64,000 nt of DNA from an uncultured Clostridia bacterium (GTDB lineage: Bacteria; Bacillota; Clostridia; TANB77; CAG-508), in contig CANQGE010000002.1 of assembly GCA_947601495.1 (NCBI GenBank), forward strand, positions 1 to 64,000. The letters are read 5' to 3'. Shown here piece by piece: positions 61,540-64,000 of this stretch. The position numbers and the translations under genes are program-made. Position 1 is the first letter of the stretch, and every line of letters starts with the position of its first letter. The notes beneath the pieces were generated by a model, which was given only the letters and a program-made list of their open reading frames with translations, had not been told where the DNA came from and searched no databases.

Positions 61540-63906
61540 TTATTTTCTTAACTCTGCATGTAAGTTCTTCTCTAAGCTTTCCACAATTTTTTCAATAACT
61601 GGGTTTACTTCATCATCTGTTAAAGTTTTTGTGTTTGAACCAAATGTTAAAGAATATGCAACACTTTTTCTATTTCCCAAGCTTACATTTTCATAAACAT
61701 CAAACATTTCGTAATTTACAAGTAAATTTCCACCTGCTTTTTTTATTACTTTTGAAATTTCATCTGATGTTATATTTTTGTCTAGAATAATTGCTATATC
61801 TTTCTTTATGTTTGGATAAATAGAAATTTCTTTAAACTTCATTTTGCTTACCTTTTTAGCAAGTAAAGTATCTAAATTAATTTCAAATACATAAACTGGT
61901 TCTTTAGAAATTTCTGGGTGAATTCTGCCTATAATTCCTACAATTTCGCCATTTACATTTATTTCTGCAACTTGACCTGGATGGAATTCTGCTATGTTTT
62001 GTTTTGGAAGGCAGAAGCTATATCTTCCCTCATATCCTAAATAATTTAAAATTTCTTCAGCTACACCTTTTATTACATAGAAATCTACTTGTTTTTGATT
62101 GTTTATTCCTAAATAATATTCTCCTGTCATTAATGCACAAAGCTTTGTGTTTTCTCCGTATTTTTCTTCTTTTTTGAAGAATCCTTTTCCTATTTCAAAT
62201 ATAGAAACATCTTTAATGTAGTGTGCTTTATTGTATTCATAAATTTTATATAAAGATGGTATTAAACTATATCTTAAAACATTTCTTTCTTCTGTCATTG
62301 GGTCTAATAGTTTTAATTCTTCAAAAGAATCTCTTGTATATTTGTGAACATCTTTATCATTTATTAACACATAAGATAAGGTTTCATTTAATCCTAAAGA
62401 TATCATTCTATCTCTAATTTCTCTTTGAGTTCTATCTACACTTCCTATTTTCATTGGAACAACAGGTAGTTTTCCTTCTATGTTGTCTACTCCATAAATT
62501 CTTCCAACTTCTTCAATTAAATCTTCTTTAATAGAAATGTCTAATCTTCTTGTTGGAACTATAACTGTAATTAAATCGCCATTTTCAGTATATTTAAAAT
62601 CTAATTTTCTAAATACATCTAAAACATCTGCTTTTGAAATATTAGTTCCAAGTAAATCGTTAATATCTTTAACTTCAATATCTATTTTCTTTTCTGTTTT
62701 ATCTGTTTTGTCATATGCAACTATTCCTTTTTGAACTGTTGCATCTGCATATTCTTCTAGTAATTTAACCGCTCTTTCAATAGCCATATAAGTTCTATTT
62801 GGGTCTAAGCCTTTTTCAAAACGATTGCTTGCTTCACTTCTTACTATCTTTTTAGAAGTTTTTCTTACTTTTACAGAATCAAATATAGCAGCCTCAATTA
62901 AAACATTTTTTGTTGTTTCTTCAATTTCTGTATCTAAACCACCCATAACACCAGCTAAACCAATTGCTCTAGTTCCATCTGAAATTACTATATCTGTATC
63001 TTCTAGATTTCTTTCTATTCCATCTAATGTTGTTAATTTTTCGCCACTTTTAGCCATTCTTGTTTCTATGCAATTTCCTAATCTGTCTGCATCATAGAAA
63101 TGCAAAGGTTGGCCAAGTTCAAGCATTACATAGTTACTTATATCTACAACATTATTTATTGGTCTTATGTCTGATGCAATAAGTCTATTTTTAATAAAAT
63201 CTGGGCTTTCTTTTATTTTTACATTTAATGCTTTTCTAGCTAAGAATAATTTGCAATTATCTGTATTTACTCTAACTTCAAAGCTATTGTTTAAATCATC
63301 TCCAGACTCCCCGTGAGATAAATCTACTTCTTTTACTTTTTTATCATAGATTGCTCCTATTTCATAAGCCATACCTAAAATGCTAAGCAAATCTCCTCTG
63401 TTTGCTGTTAGTTCGAAATCTATAACTTCGTCATCTAATTTTAAATATTCTACTGGATCTTTTCCAACTGGAGCATCATCTGGTAAAATGTGAATTCCAT
63501 TTTTATCTTCTTCTGATAAGAATTTTTTATCTAGTCCAATTTCATAAAGAGCACAAATCATTCCATTAGATTCTTCTCCTCTTATGTTGCTCTTTTTAAT
63601 TACAAGCCCGTTTGGAAGTTCTGCTCCAGCTAATGCAACTATAACTTTTATGTTTTCTCTAACATTTGGTGCGCCACAAACTATATTTAAAACTTCATTT
63701 CCAACATCAACTTTGCAACAATGCAAGTGGTCTGAATCTGGATGATTTTTACATTCTAAAACTTTTCCTATAACTAGCTTTGTTGCTGGAATTAATTTTT
63801 CTGCTGAATCATATTCATTTCCTACTCTAGTCATATCTTCTGCTAGAGTTTTTAAATCAGCTTGAACATCTACATAATCTTTAACAAAATTTTTACTTAA
63901 TCTCAT
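61540..63906 (-). CDS. pheT: Phenylalanine--tRNA ligase beta subunit
   Basis: 788 aa; tRNA-binding domain (VIGKVLECKNHPDSDHLHCCKVDVGNEVLNIVCGAPNVRENIKV), SNRFEKGLDP, EVGRIYGVDNIE, C-terminal FDX-ACB. Confidence 0.97.
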   Translation of the reverse strand: MRLSKNFVKDYVDVQADLKTLAEDMTRVGNEYDSAEKLIPATKLVIGKVLECKNHPDSDHLHCCKVDVGNEVLNIVCGAPNVRENIKVIVALAGAELPNGLVIKKSNIRGEESNGMICALYEIGLDKKFLSEEDKNGIHILPDDAPVGKDPVEYLKLDDEVIDFELTANRGDLLSILGMAYEIGAIYDKKVKEVDLSHGESGDDLNNSFEVRVNTDNCKLFLARKALNVKIKESPDFIKNRLIASDIRPINNVVDISNYVMLELGQPLHFYDADRLGNCIETRMAKSGEKLTTLDGIERNLEDTDIVISDGTRAIGLAGVMGGLDTEIEETTKNVLIEAAIFDSVKVRKTSKKIVRSEASNRFEKGLDPNRTYMAIERAVKLLEEYADATVQKGIVAYDKTDKTEKKIDIEVKDINDLLGTNISKADVLDVFRKLDFKYTENGDLITVIVPTRRLDISIKEDLIEEVGRIYGVDNIEGKLPVVPMKIGSVDRTQREIRDRMISLGLNETLSYVLINDKDVHKYTRDSFEELKLLDPMTEERNVLRYSLIPSLYKIYEYNKAHYIKDVSIFEIGKGFFKKEEKYGENTKLCALMTGEYYLGINNQKQVDFYVIKGVAEEILNYLGYEGRYSFCLPKQNIAEFHPGQVAEINVNGEIVGIIGRIHPEISKEPVYVFEINLDTLLAKKVSKMKFKEISIYPNIKKDIAIILDKNITSDEISKVIKKAGGNLLVNYEMFDVYENVSLGNRKSVAYSLTFGSNTKTLTDDEVNPVIEKIVESLEKNLHAELRK

Positions 63907-63918
63907 AATATCCTCCTC

Positions 63919-64000
63919 TTATTCCTCATCTTTTCTATCAAATTGACTTAAAAATCTAACATCATTTGTATATAAGTATCTCATATCTGTAATTCCATAT
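63919..64000 (-). CDS. pheS: Phenylalanine--tRNA ligase alpha subunit (C-terminal end only)
   Basis: YGITDMRYLYTNDVRFLSQFDRKDEE*, typical PheS C-terminus immediately upstream of pheT. Confidence 0.9.
   Translation of the reverse strand, partial: YGITDMRYLYTNDVRFLSQFDRKDEE

Noticed and set aside
1-64000. CRISPR arrays, tRNA/rRNA genes, transposases, prophage
   Set aside because: None recognised by eye; direct repeats seen are in-gene minisatellites or paralog similarity.

Overview
AT-rich Bacillota-type chromosome segment, almost entirely minus-strand coding. From low to high coordinates it contains: the S10 ribosomal operon (rplB partial, rplW, rplD, rplC, rpsJ, with a consensus promoter and structured leader); a cell-envelope cluster (GT-like membrane protein, VCBS-like protein, ART-like coiled-coil protein, CtpA-like S41 protease, two EnvC/M23 proteins, ftsX, ftsE); a ~31 kb single-promoter operon of six giant (about 1475-1788 aa) paralogous membrane-anchored proteins with interchangeable papain-like and glycan-hydrolase modules plus three small paralogous TM proteins; split transketolase; addA; a LemA/DUF2207-like cluster; a GH25 lysozyme; pheT and the pheS 3' end. 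The most striking observation is about decoding. Every large ORF broken by a +1 shift in this window (4 of 4: EnvC/M23, giant paralog 2, two DUF2207-like genes) breaks exactly at an in-frame CGG in the context NNN-C-GGA, and the homologous reading resumes at GGA (Gly) after skipping the C. By manual scan I found roughly 100 CGG trinucleotides on coding strands but only five in codon register: these four, plus one a few codons from the GH25 C-terminus, also CGGA. Two DUF2207-like paralogs carry the CGGA at the same alignment position. This suggests CGG is unassigned or starved and that CGGA is decoded with a +1 shift (or as a quadruplet) as glycine. A separate -1 anomaly sits in rplD at an A AAA AAG heptamer created by an 8-bp tandem duplication. 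All product calls are from reading the translations; no database searches were run.
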